From: Alphaproteobacteria bacterium
Lineage (GTDB): Bacteria; Pseudomonadota; Alphaproteobacteria; Thalassobaculales; Thalassobaculaceae
NCBI GenBank assembly: GCA_024742275.1
Contig: JANSYS010000004.1
Coordinates: 62,001 to 126,000, forward strand
Reading direction: 5' to 3'
DNA: 64,000 nucleotides
Within the stretch, counting starts at the first letter, position 1. Every line of letters starts with the position of its first letter. Under the pieces are notes generated by a model, which saw only the letters and a list, made by a program, of their open reading frames with translations, did no database searches and was not told the DNA's origin. Shown piece after piece: positions 1 to 7,371 of this stretch. Both the position numbers and the translations under genes were made by a program.

Positions 1-2
1 TC

Positions 3-1073
3 CCGCAGGCTCATGCCGAGAAGTACCACGCCGTGGCCAAGTTCGACGTCGTCACCGGCGTCCAGTCGAAGCCGAGCGCGAACGCCCCGACCTATACCCA
101 GGTCTTCGCCGACAGTCTGATCGCCGAGGCCGAGGCCGACGAAGCGATCGTCGCCGTGACCGCCGCGATGCCTTCGGGAACCGGGCTCGACCGTTTCGCC
201 AAGCGCTTTCCGGATCGCTGTTTCGACGTGGGCATCGCTGAACAGCACGCCGTGACATTCGCCGCCGGTATGGCGACCGAGGGGCTGAAGCCGTTCGCGT
301 CGATCTATTCCACTTTCCTGCAGCGCGGCTACGACCAGGTGGTCCACGACGTCGCCTTGCAGAGCCTGCCGGTGCGTTTCGCCATCGATCGGGCCGGGTT
401 GGTCGGAGCGGACGGGGCCACCCATGCAGGTTCCTTCGATCTGGTCTACCTCTGCTGTCTGCCCGGTTTCATCGTCATGGCGCCCTCTGACGAGGCGGAA
501 CTCGCCCATATGGTTGCGACGGCCGCCGCGATCGATGACAGACCCAGCGCGGTCCGCTACCCGCGCGGCGAGGGTATCGGCATCGAACTCCCTGCCAAAG
601 GTACGCCGCTCGAGATCGGACGCGGACGGGTGGTGCGCGAAGGATCGGCGATCGCCCTCTTGTCCCTCGGTGGCCGGTTGCAGGAATGCCTGGCGGCGGC
701 GGACGAACTGGCGGCCCGAGGCTTCTCGGCCACGGTGGCCGATGCCCGTTTCGCCAAGCCGATCGACACCGACCTGGTCCGCCGCCTCGCCCGTGAGCAC
801 GCGGCGCTGATCACCATCGAGGAAGGTGCTTCCGGCGGTTTCGGCGCGCAGGTGTTGGAGTTCCTGGCCCGAGACGGAGCGCTGGACCGTGGTCTGGCGG
901 TCCGTCCGATGGTCCTGCCTGACCGCTTCATCGACCACGACAAGCCGGAGCGGCAATACGCGGAGGTCGGCCTCGATGCCGCCGGGATCGTCGCACAGGC
1001 TTTGGCGGCTCTCGTCGGCACCGGCTATCAGACCGAGACAATCGGTCCCGATACGGTGCGGGTCGGCGCATAG
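3..1073 (+). CDS. dxs: 1-deoxy-D-xylulose-5-phosphate synthase, C-terminal part (cut by window start)
   Basis: The reading frame is open to the left edge, so only the last ~356 residues of an expected ~640 are seen. The enzyme joins pyruvate and glyceraldehyde 3-phosphate with thiamine diphosphate, the first step of the MEP isoprenoid pathway. The visible part holds the transketolase pyrimidine-binding domain, with the catalytic Glu in GIAEQHAVT, and the C-terminal transketolase domain, with [12 protein letters not shown]. The first visible residues ([13 protein letters not shown]) match the linker before the pyrimidine domain. The frame ends at TAG. The next gene starts 70 bases downstream on the same strand and may be co-transcribed. 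Confidence 0.95.
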   Translation, partial: PQAHAEKYHAVAKFDVVTGVQSKPSANAPTYTQVFADSLIAEAEADEAIVAVTAAMPSGTGLDRFAKRFPDRCFDVGIAEQHAVTFAAGMATEGLKPFASIYSTFLQRGYDQVVHDVALQSLPVRFAIDRAGLVGADGATHAGSFDLVYLCCLPGFIVMAPSDEAELAHMVATAAAIDDRPSAVRYPRGEGIGIELPAKGTPLEIGRGRVVREGSAIALLSLGGRLQECLAAADELAARGFSATVADARFAKPIDTDLVRRLAREHAALITIEEGASGGFGAQVLEFLARDGALDRGLAVRPMVLPDRFIDHDKPERQYAEVGLDAAGIVAQALAALVGTGYQTETIGPDTVRVGA

Positions 1074-1143
1074 GCGAGGCAGTCCGCGGGTCATCCCAGA
1101 TTGGGCGGATGGCCGCCGCCGCCGGTCCTGCTATGCTCGACCC

Positions 1144-2079
1144 ATGCGCAGACCCGCGATTACGCTCTTCGAGAACCTCCGTACCATCGGCTATGTGCCG
1201 TTCTATCTCGCTATCGAGCGGGGAGACTGGACGCGCGAGGGCGTTGATGTCGCCGTGACCCTGTCGCCCTCCACCGAGTACACCGCCCAAGGCCTGCTGG
1301 ACGGGGCGACCGACGTCTCCTGGGGTGGGCCGATGCGGGTGATGATGCACCATGATGCCGCCCGCAAACGGGGCGAGGAGTGCCCGCTCGTGTGCTTCGG
1401 CCAGGTCGTGGCGCGCGACCCCTTTGTCCTAGTCGGCCGCGATCCCAAGCCGGATTTCCGCTTCGCCGACCTTAAGGGTCTCCGGCTCGCCGTCGCCGTC
1501 GAGGTTCCGACCCCCTGGATGACCCTGCAGGACGACCTCGATCGTGCCGGTGTCATGCGGGACGATTGGACACGGACAGCGGACCGGGCCATGGCCGAGA
1601 ATGTCGAGGCGCTGTCGCGGGGCGAGGTCGACGTGATTCAAGTCTTCGAGCCCTATGCCGATCTGGCCGTGACCGCGCATGGGGCGCATGTCTGGCATCG
1701 CTTCGCCACCCGGGGCGACGTGGGTTTCACCAGCTTCTACACGACGCGGACCTTCGCCGACCAAGAGCGAGAGACATGCCGGGCCTTGGTTCGGGGAATC
1801 GGCCGAAGCCTGCGCTACTTGCATGGGGCCGATCCGCGGGAGATGGCGGCGACCGTCGCGCCCTACTTCCCGGATCTTCCGCCCGAGGCGCTCGCGCGCA
1901 TCATTGCCACCCTGCGCGATGTGGGGCTGTGGGCTCAGACGCCGGTCTTCCCGGTGACCGCCTTCGTGCGGCTGAAGGCGGCGTTGCTGACCGGCGGCCT
2001 GATCACCCACGACATTCCCTATGACAGCGCCGTCGACGCCGACCTGTCCGCCACATCGGTTCCGACAGACGGGGACTGA
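1144..2079 (+). CDS. NMT1/THI5-like substrate-binding fold protein, no signal peptide
   Basis: A 311-residue protein of the SsuA/THI5-like periplasmic-binding fold. It opens MRRPAITLFENLRTIGYVPF and continues with the family pattern of a domain that senses 'ligand is here' (GYVPFYLAIERGDW, LKGLRLAVAVE, VIQVFEPYADL). The frame is open further upstream into dxs, but the ATG at 1144 begins the homology. Unlike transport binding proteins it shows no signal peptide, and there is no ATPase or permease gene next to it. It may act in the cytoplasm, or work with a transporter coded elsewhere. The ligand cannot be told from sequence. It ends 6 bases from the convergent oxygenase gene. Confidence 0.75.
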   Translation: MRRPAITLFENLRTIGYVPFYLAIERGDWTREGVDVAVTLSPSTEYTAQGLLDGATDVSWGGPMRVMMHHDAARKRGEECPLVCFGQVVARDPFVLVGRDPKPDFRFADLKGLRLAVAVEVPTPWMTLQDDLDRAGVMRDDWTRTADRAMAENVEALSRGEVDVIQVFEPYADLAVTAHGAHVWHRFATRGDVGFTSFYTTRTFADQERETCRALVRGIGRSLRYLHGADPREMAATVAPYFPDLPPEALARIIATLRDVGLWAQTPVFPVTAFVRLKAALLTGGLITHDIPYDSAVDADLSATSVPTDGD

Positions 2080-2085
2080 CGGCGG

Positions 2086-3084
2086 TCACGCCGCCTTGTG
2101 GCTGGCGTCTATCTTTTGGCGGATGTGACCGCCGGCGGTGATCGCCGGATAGCGTGGGGTGTCGCCGGGCGCCAGGCAGGTCGGCACGCAGCGGATCTCG
2201 GCATCGAAGTTCGGGTGGACGAAGTATCCGATCGACATCCTCCGGCTCCGGGCGTCGCCCGTATCGGGCACGACCACCCGGTGCAGGGTCGAAACCCATC
2301 GGTCGTTGGTCCACCGTTGCATCATGTCGCCGAGATTGACCACCAGATCGCCGCGCTTCGGCAGGACCGGTATCCAGCGTCCGTCGCGCATCCGGGCCTC
2401 CAGACCGCCACGTCCCTCGGTCATCGCCAGGATGGTCATGGCGCCGAAATCGGTATGGGCGCCGGCTCGAAGCTGGCCCGGCTGCGGCGGGGTCGCGAGA
2501 ACCGGATAGTGGTGCATCCCGAAGATCGAAAAATGGCGGTCGAGCAGGGGGACGAACGTCTCTTCCTCCAGATCGAGCGCCGCGGCCAGGATCCGGGTCA
2601 GGTCCACCGACAGGCGCTCGAAGGCCCTGTAGAGATTGATCAACGCCGCGTCGAACCCCGCCGGCACGTCGGGGACGATGTTGGGGGCATAGGCGGTCGT
2701 GGCATCCTGCGTGTCGGCATAGTGTCGGCGGTGGTCATCGACCGGACCGAGGAAGACCGACTCGCGCAGATCCGGCGGCGTCTTGTGTCCAAGGGTCGAG
2801 GCGAGGTTGCGGGTGGCGACGCGATGATAGCCGCGTTGGCGGGCCTCTCCGGTCGGCTGGAACCGGTCCTTTTCCACCTGCGGCAGATCGAAGAAGCCGA
2901 AACCGAGCCCGATGGCCCGATCCAGCGTAGCCTGCGGCAGACCATGGCCGGAGATGATCAGAAAGCCGACCTTCTCGCATGCTTGCGCCACGGTTCGCGC
3001 GACCGCCCGCTTCGCGGTTGGATCGCCGGACAGGAAGGGCGCGATGTCGATGGAGGGAATCTCCCGACCGTTTCCGTCCGCCAT
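2086..3084 (-). CDS. isopenicillin N synthase-like 2OG-Fe(II) oxygenase
   Basis: A 332-residue non-haem iron dioxygenase. The N-terminal DIOX_N domain (IPSIDIAPFLSGD, then VGFLIISGHGLP) is followed by the 2OG-Fe(II) core. Iron ligands are His210 and Asp212 (GAHTDFGAMTIL) and His268 (STLHRVV). The 2-oxoglutarate-binding Arg-x-Ser is R282/S284. All active-site residues are present, so it should be an active oxidase or hydroxylase of a small molecule; the substrate is unknown. The frame is open for 54 further codons upstream, but the ATG at 3084 has a GGAG ribosome site 8 bases before it and begins the homology. It is divergent from the aldo/keto reductase. Confidence 0.85.
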   Translation of the reverse strand: MADGNGREIPSIDIAPFLSGDPTAKRAVARTVAQACEKVGFLIISGHGLPQATLDRAIGLGFGFFDLPQVEKDRFQPTGEARQRGYHRVATRNLASTLGHKTPPDLRESVFLGPVDDHRRHYADTQDATTAYAPNIVPDVPAGFDAALINLYRAFERLSVDLTRILAAALDLEEETFVPLLDRHFSIFGMHHYPVLATPPQPGQLRAGAHTDFGAMTILAMTEGRGGLEARMRDGRWIPVLPKRGDLVVNLGDMMQRWTNDRWVSTLHRVVVPDTGDARSRRMSIGYFVHPNFDAEIRCVPTCLAPGDTPRYPAITAGGHIRQKIDASHKAA

Positions 3085-3198
3085 GGCGATATCTCCGTGT
3101 TGCTTATCGAGAAGCCTAAGGGCGTCCCCAGGCGCCGGTCTAGGGGCGGTGTGGCGCGTTAACCTGTGGTGTGGATGAAACATGGGGTCGCCGTTGCA

Positions 3199-3216
3199 CT
3201 TGCCGTCGGCGGCAAG
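3199..3216 (+). promoter_or_regulatory. leader hairpin before the aldo/keto reductase gene
   Basis: A perfect 7-bp stem, CTTGCCG-TCGG-CGGCAAG, with a 4-base loop ends 18 bases before the reductase ATG. It would lie in the mRNA leader if transcription starts further upstream. It has no T-tract, so it is not a typical terminator. A role in translation or mRNA stability is only inference. Confidence 0.3.
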
Positions 3217-3234
3217 CGCGCCAGATAGCGGATC

Positions 3235-4206
3235 ATGACCGATCATCGAAACTCGAACCTTTTTGCGACCCGGCGCCGCGTGCTGGCCGGAGGCATTTCC
3301 GCCTTTGCGCTCTCTGCGGTCGCAGGGACCGGCCTCGGTGGCGCGGTGTCACGACCGGCAGCGGCCCAAATGAAGTCCGCCATCCTGCAACGGACGATCC
3401 CGTCCACCGGCCTGTCCGTTCCGGCGGTCGGGCTCGGCAGTTGGATCACGTTCAACGTCGGTGATGATCCGGTGCTGCGGGCCGACTGCGCCGAGGTGAT
3501 GGATGCGTTTTTCCAGGCCGGTGGAACGATCATCGACAGTTCGCCGATGTACGGGTCGGCCCAGGATGTGATCGGCGCCGGACTGGCGCGGATCGATCGG
3601 ACCGCGTCGGTGTTCTCTGCCGACAAGGTCTGGATCGGCGATACGGACGAGGGCCGCGCCCAGATCGGAGAGTCGCTTGCCAAGTGGCAGGTGCCGCGTT
3701 TCGACCTGCTGCAGGTCCACAATCTGGTCGGCTGGGAAGCGCATCTCGAAACGCTGGCCGAGATGAAGGCGTCCGGGGAGGTACGTCATATCGGGATCAC
3801 CACCTCCCACGGTCGACGCCACGGCCTGTTCGAGCGGGTTATGGAGGCTCGCGATCTCGACTTCATCCAAGTCACCTACAACCCGGTGGACCGGGAGGTT
3901 GAGGAGAGGATCCTCCCGCTCGCGCGGGAGCGGGCTATCACCGTGCTGGTCAACCGGCCCTTCCGGCGCGGGGCGCTCCCCCAAAGGCTTGACCGTGAGC
4001 CGCTGCCCGGTTGGGCGGCGGAGCTTGGGGCGGACACCTGGGCACAGCTCGTCCTGAAGTTCATTCTCTCCCACCCGGCCGCGACGATCCCGATTCCGGC
4101 CACGACGCAGCCTCATCATGCCCGCGAGAATGTCGCCGCGGCCGCGGGTCCGCTGCCCGACCCGGGAATGCGGGAGAAGATCGCGGCGGCCGTCCGGGAT
4201 CTCTGA
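3235..4206 (+). CDS. Tat-exported aldo/keto reductase
   Basis: A 323-residue NAD(P)H-dependent carbonyl reductase of the AKR superfamily. It begins with a twin-arginine signal: TRRRVLAGG at residues 12-20, a hydrophobic stretch, and a likely cut after PAAA at residue 44. The AKR tetrad is intact: Asp101, Tyr106 (IDSSPMYG), Lys131 and His162 (LLQVHNLVG). Export through Tat fits a protein that folds with its cofactor in the cytoplasm and then works in the periplasm, which is unusual for AKRs. Its TGA overlaps the ATG of the next gene (TGATG), so the two are translationally coupled. The substrate is unknown. Confidence 0.88.
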   Translation: MTDHRNSNLFATRRRVLAGGISAFALSAVAGTGLGGAVSRPAAAQMKSAILQRTIPSTGLSVPAVGLGSWITFNVGDDPVLRADCAEVMDAFFQAGGTIIDSSPMYGSAQDVIGAGLARIDRTASVFSADKVWIGDTDEGRAQIGESLAKWQVPRFDLLQVHNLVGWEAHLETLAEMKASGEVRHIGITTSHGRRHGLFERVMEARDLDFIQVTYNPVDREVEERILPLARERAITVLVNRPFRRGALPQRLDREPLPGWAAELGADTWAQLVLKFILSHPAATIPIPATTQPHHARENVAAAAGPLPDPGMREKIAAAVRDL

Positions 4207-4901
4207 TGGAGACGTGGCTGACCTACAGTCCGCAAGATTTCCTGATGTTCTCCGAGCGGGTCTATTGGCGGCTGTTCGAGCGACACAACGCGGCTCTCTG
4301 GCCGGCCCAGATTCCGGCCCTGCTCGTCGGAATCACCGTCCTGTTCCTCCTGGTTTGGGATGGGCATCTGCGGACGGCCTGGGTCGGCAGAGGGCTCGCC
4401 GCCATTCTTGCTGTGGCATGGGCGGTCACCGGGCTCGGTTTCCTTCCGGGCTATGCGTCGATCAACTGGGCGGTGGGGGACCTTATTCCGGTGTTTCTGG
4501 GCCAGGCGGCGTTGCTTCTCTTCCTTGGATTTCGAGCGGATGCGCTGGAAACCCGCTTGCGGTGGCCGGGGCGGTGGATCGCCGTCGCCGTGTGCCTGTA
4601 CGGATTGGTGGTGCCGCCCATGGCCGCCGTTCTCGCCGACCGATCGGCGGGCGCCGAGGTCTTCGCGCTGATGCCCGATCCGACAGCGATCGTCACTCTG
4701 GGCGCCGTTCTTGCCGCCGGACGTCGATGGACGACACTGCTGTTGGCGATTGTCCCTGCGATCTGGTGCGTGGCGAGTTGGGCGACTTTGGCCGTACTCG
4801 GCACCGCACAGGCATGGATCTTCGCGCCGGTCGCGCTGGCGGTGCTGGTCCTTCTGGTGCTGATCGGCGCACCGCCGCGCCTGTCGCCTCGAAAAGCGTA
4901 G
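4206..4901 (+). CDS. DUF6064-like multi-pass membrane protein
   Basis: A 231-residue inner-membrane protein with about seven hydrophobic segments, for example ALLVGITVLFLLVW, LAAILAVAWAVTGLGF and VALAVLVLLVLIGA. The N-terminal pattern (YSPQDFLMFSERVYWRLFERHNAALWPAQ) and the repeated short helices resemble DUF6064. No catalytic motif is visible. The ATG at 4206 overlaps the reductase stop codon by one base, which ties the protein to the exported aldo/keto reductase. A joint periplasm/membrane redox role is possible but is not shown by the sequence. It converges on the UbiH-like gene. Confidence 0.7.
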   Translation: METWLTYSPQDFLMFSERVYWRLFERHNAALWPAQIPALLVGITVLFLLVWDGHLRTAWVGRGLAAILAVAWAVTGLGFLPGYASINWAVGDLIPVFLGQAALLLFLGFRADALETRLRWPGRWIAVAVCLYGLVVPPMAAVLADRSAGAEVFALMPDPTAIVTLGAVLAAGRRWTTLLLAIVPAIWCVASWATLAVLGTAQAWIFAPVALAVLVLLVLIGAPPRLSPRKA

Positions 4902-4970
4902 ACTTCCGGCAGGAGCGCCGACCGAGGCGTGGGGTGACCGATCGGCCCGACGCGGCGCCGGGGCGAAAAA

Positions 4971-6098
4971 TCAGCCGAGCCCTGCCCGCATCAGTCCCCG
5001 CTTGAGTCCCGGCAGACGGGACAGCGCACCGAGACCGATCTGACGCGCGAGTTGCACGGGCGCAATCGGATTGGTCGCCACGCCGGCAAGCAGTCCGACC
5101 GCGGAGATGCGCCCGACGAGGTCCGTCCGGCGGTTGCGCACATAGCGGCCGAGAACGCTCGCGGAGCCGATATCTCCGCCAACGCGAACCGTTTCCGAGA
5201 GCACGCCATGCAGCGCCATAACGTCGCGGACGGCCATGTTCCAGCCCTGGGCGCCGATGGGGGGCACGGTGTGGGCGGCCTCGCCGACGGCAACCACCCT
5301 GCGTCTCGCGGGTGATGTCGCCCAACCGATCGAGAGGGGAAAGACCGCGGCGGCCCCGGTAAGCTTGAGCGACCCGTAGGCCGGCTGACGCCCCGCGATC
5401 GCGGCGGCGATATCCGTCGCCTGTCGGCTCGCCAGACGCTCGACCGCCGGGGTGGTGCCGATCGATATCAGGGAGCCGCTGCGCTCGCCGACCGGAATGA
5501 CGGTGACCGACCCGACATCATCGTAGCGCTCGATGCACAGGCCGCCATGGGCGGACTCCAGCGTCACCGGCGCGCAGTAGGCACTCAGGCCAAGGGGATG
5601 ACGGTGCATGCGGATCTGGGCCGCTTCGCGGGTCGGCGATGCGATGCCGTCGGCCGCGATCACCAGCCGAGCGCCGATCCGCTCCCCCGTTTCGGTGATG
5701 ACCGTGGGACGGCCGCCGGCATAGTCGATGCCGCAAGTGGCGGCCTCGACGGTGTCGGACAGCGGGAGTAGGGCGGCGAGGTCGCCGATCGGGACGTTGA
5801 GGGCCAGATAGGCACTGTCGACGTCCGCGGCTGAGAACCGCTCTGAGACCAGTCCCAGCGGGCCTGTCGTTTGAATGGTCAGTTCCGGCAGCGGGGTGGC
5901 GGCGGGACGCACATCGACCCCCAGCCGGTCGAGCGCGGCGACGCTGACCGGTAGCAGGGCCGTCGTGCGCGGGTCGGGGCCGGGATTGGGCGCTGGGGCG
6001 ACCACGACCGCGTCCAGACCGAGGTCGCGAAGGGCCCGGTAGGCCAGCCGCCCGGTGGGACCGTTGCCGACGATGACCGCATCTGCCTGCATGACCAT
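4971..6098 (-). CDS. UbiH/UbiF-family FAD-dependent monooxygenase
   Basis: A 375-residue aromatic-ring hydroxylase of the ubiquinone-biosynthesis type. The N-terminal FAD dinucleotide fold is ADAVIVGNGPTG. The second FAD motif is GEAAHTVPPIGAQG, typical of the alphaproteobacterial UbiH/F branch. A mid-protein AADG motif (RLVIAADGIASPTR) is also present. Such enzymes hydroxylate the ubiquinone ring in a membrane-associated complex, but several paralogues (UbiH, UbiF, UbiL, UbiM) exist and the position attacked cannot be assigned here. Start codons at 6098 or two codons later are both possible. No other ubi gene is nearby. Confidence 0.82.
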   Translation of the reverse strand: MVMQADAVIVGNGPTGRLAYRALRDLGLDAVVVAPAPNPGPDPRTTALLPVSVAALDRLGVDVRPAATPLPELTIQTTGPLGLVSERFSAADVDSAYLALNVPIGDLAALLPLSDTVEAATCGIDYAGGRPTVITETGERIGARLVIAADGIASPTREAAQIRMHRHPLGLSAYCAPVTLESAHGGLCIERYDDVGSVTVIPVGERSGSLISIGTTPAVERLASRQATDIAAAIAGRQPAYGSLKLTGAAAVFPLSIGWATSPARRRVVAVGEAAHTVPPIGAQGWNMAVRDVMALHGVLSETVRVGGDIGSASVLGRYVRNRRTDLVGRISAVGLLAGVATNPIAPVQLARQIGLGALSRLPGLKRGLMRAGLG

Positions 6099-6242
6099 GA
6101 TGTACCTGATACCGGTTGGTCGGACGGGGCCGAGACACTATCGCGCGGCAGCGGTCCCGTCACGAAGATGGCACCTTGGCGCCTCAAGTCGACTGCGACG
6201 TGTCGTCTTCCTCCGCGATCCGCTCCGGCGCCCGGCGGAAAC

Positions 6243-7370
6243 TCATTGCGCGGCGGCCATGGTCGCTCGGAACCGGATCAACGCGAGGCTGAAGAACGTG
6301 CCGCCGATCGCCGCGACCACCAGGAGGTCCGGCCAGACGATCGCCAGGCCGGCGTCCCGGAACAGCACCGCCTGCGCGAACTTGACGAAATGGGTGGCCG
6401 GCGACGCCATCATAATCGTCTGCAGGCCGGCCGGCATGCTTTCGAGCGGCGTCATGCCGCCGGACAGGAGGTTGAGAACGACGAATACCGGGATGGACAG
6501 GAGACCGAACTGGGGCATGGTTGTCGCGATGGTCGACAGCATGATGCCGAGCGAGGTCACGGCGAAGAGATAGACCGACGCGCCCAGCACGAACACCGCC
6601 GTCGACCCGGCCACCGGCACCGCGAGCAGTCCTTGGACGACCAGATGCAGGGACAAGACGGCGGCGGCCACGATCACCAGCCCGTTGGCCCATATCTTGG
6701 CCAGCATGATCTCCGCCGGGGTCACGGGCATTACGAGAAGATGCTCGATGGTGCCATGCTCCCGCTCCCGGATCACCGCGGCGCCGGAGAGGATGACGGC
6801 CATGATCGTCAGGTTGTTGATGATCTGCATCACCGCCATGAACCAGCTCGCTTCCAGGTTGGGATTGAACTTCACCCTTACCGTCAGGCTGGCAGACCGT
6901 TCCCCGGCTCCCTCCGCGCGACCGAGGAATCCCGTCACCTCCGCCTGAATGACGTTCTGAATGTAGCGCGCGCCATTGCCGGCGAGCGTCATGGCGGTCG
7001 CATCCACGTTGAGTTGGATCGTGGGCGTTCGCCCGGCCAGCACGTCGGCCTGCAGTCCCGGCGGAATATCGATCACGAAGGAGAACGCGCCGCTGTCCAT
7101 CGCCCGGTCGAGCGCGTTGATGGAGATCATCTCGGCCGGTTGGAATTGGGGTTCCAGCAGGGCGCCCCGAATCCGTGTCGACAGCACGGAACGGTCCTCG
7201 TCCACGACGGCGACGGCAGCGTTGCGGACTTCCGTGCGGACCCCGTTTGCCACGGTGTAGATGGCGAAGGTGAAAGTGTAGAGGATCAGGCCCATCAACA
7301 CCGGGTCGCGCGCCAGACTGTACAGCTCCTTGATGCCGAGGCGGAGGACGTTCCTGGGACCGGAACTCAT
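6243..7370 (-). CDS. ABC-2 type exporter permease (YhhJ-like)
   Basis: A 375-residue inner-membrane permease. It has an N-terminal membrane helix (PVLMGLILYTFTFAIYTVANG), a large periplasmic domain, and a cluster of five or so helices in the C-terminal half (MAVMQIINNLTIMAVILSGA onward). The motif VIREREHGTIEHLLVMPVTP is the usual ABC-2 coupling region. It starts one base after the stop of the upstream ATPase-permease fusion, so it is the last gene of a three-gene exporter operon (HlyD, fused ATPase-permease, permease). It most resembles E. coli YhhJ in the YhiI-RbbA-YhhJ set. Confidence 0.9.
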   Translation of the reverse strand: MSSGPRNVLRLGIKELYSLARDPVLMGLILYTFTFAIYTVANGVRTEVRNAAVAVVDEDRSVLSTRIRGALLEPQFQPAEMISINALDRAMDSGAFSFVIDIPPGLQADVLAGRTPTIQLNVDATAMTLAGNGARYIQNVIQAEVTGFLGRAEGAGERSASLTVRVKFNPNLEASWFMAVMQIINNLTIMAVILSGAAVIREREHGTIEHLLVMPVTPAEIMLAKIWANGLVIVAAAVLSLHLVVQGLLAVPVAGSTAVFVLGASVYLFAVTSLGIMLSTIATTMPQFGLLSIPVFVVLNLLSGGMTPLESMPAGLQTIMMASPATHFVKFAQAVLFRDAGLAIVWPDLLVVAAIGGTFFSLALIRFRATMAAAQ

Positions 7371-7371
7371 C

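Noticed and set aside
2081..2095. GGCGG-TCACG-CCGCC hairpin at the convergent ends of the NMT1-like and oxygenase genes
   Set aside because: Only a 5-bp stem, overlapping the oxygenase stop and without a T-tract; too weak to call a terminator.
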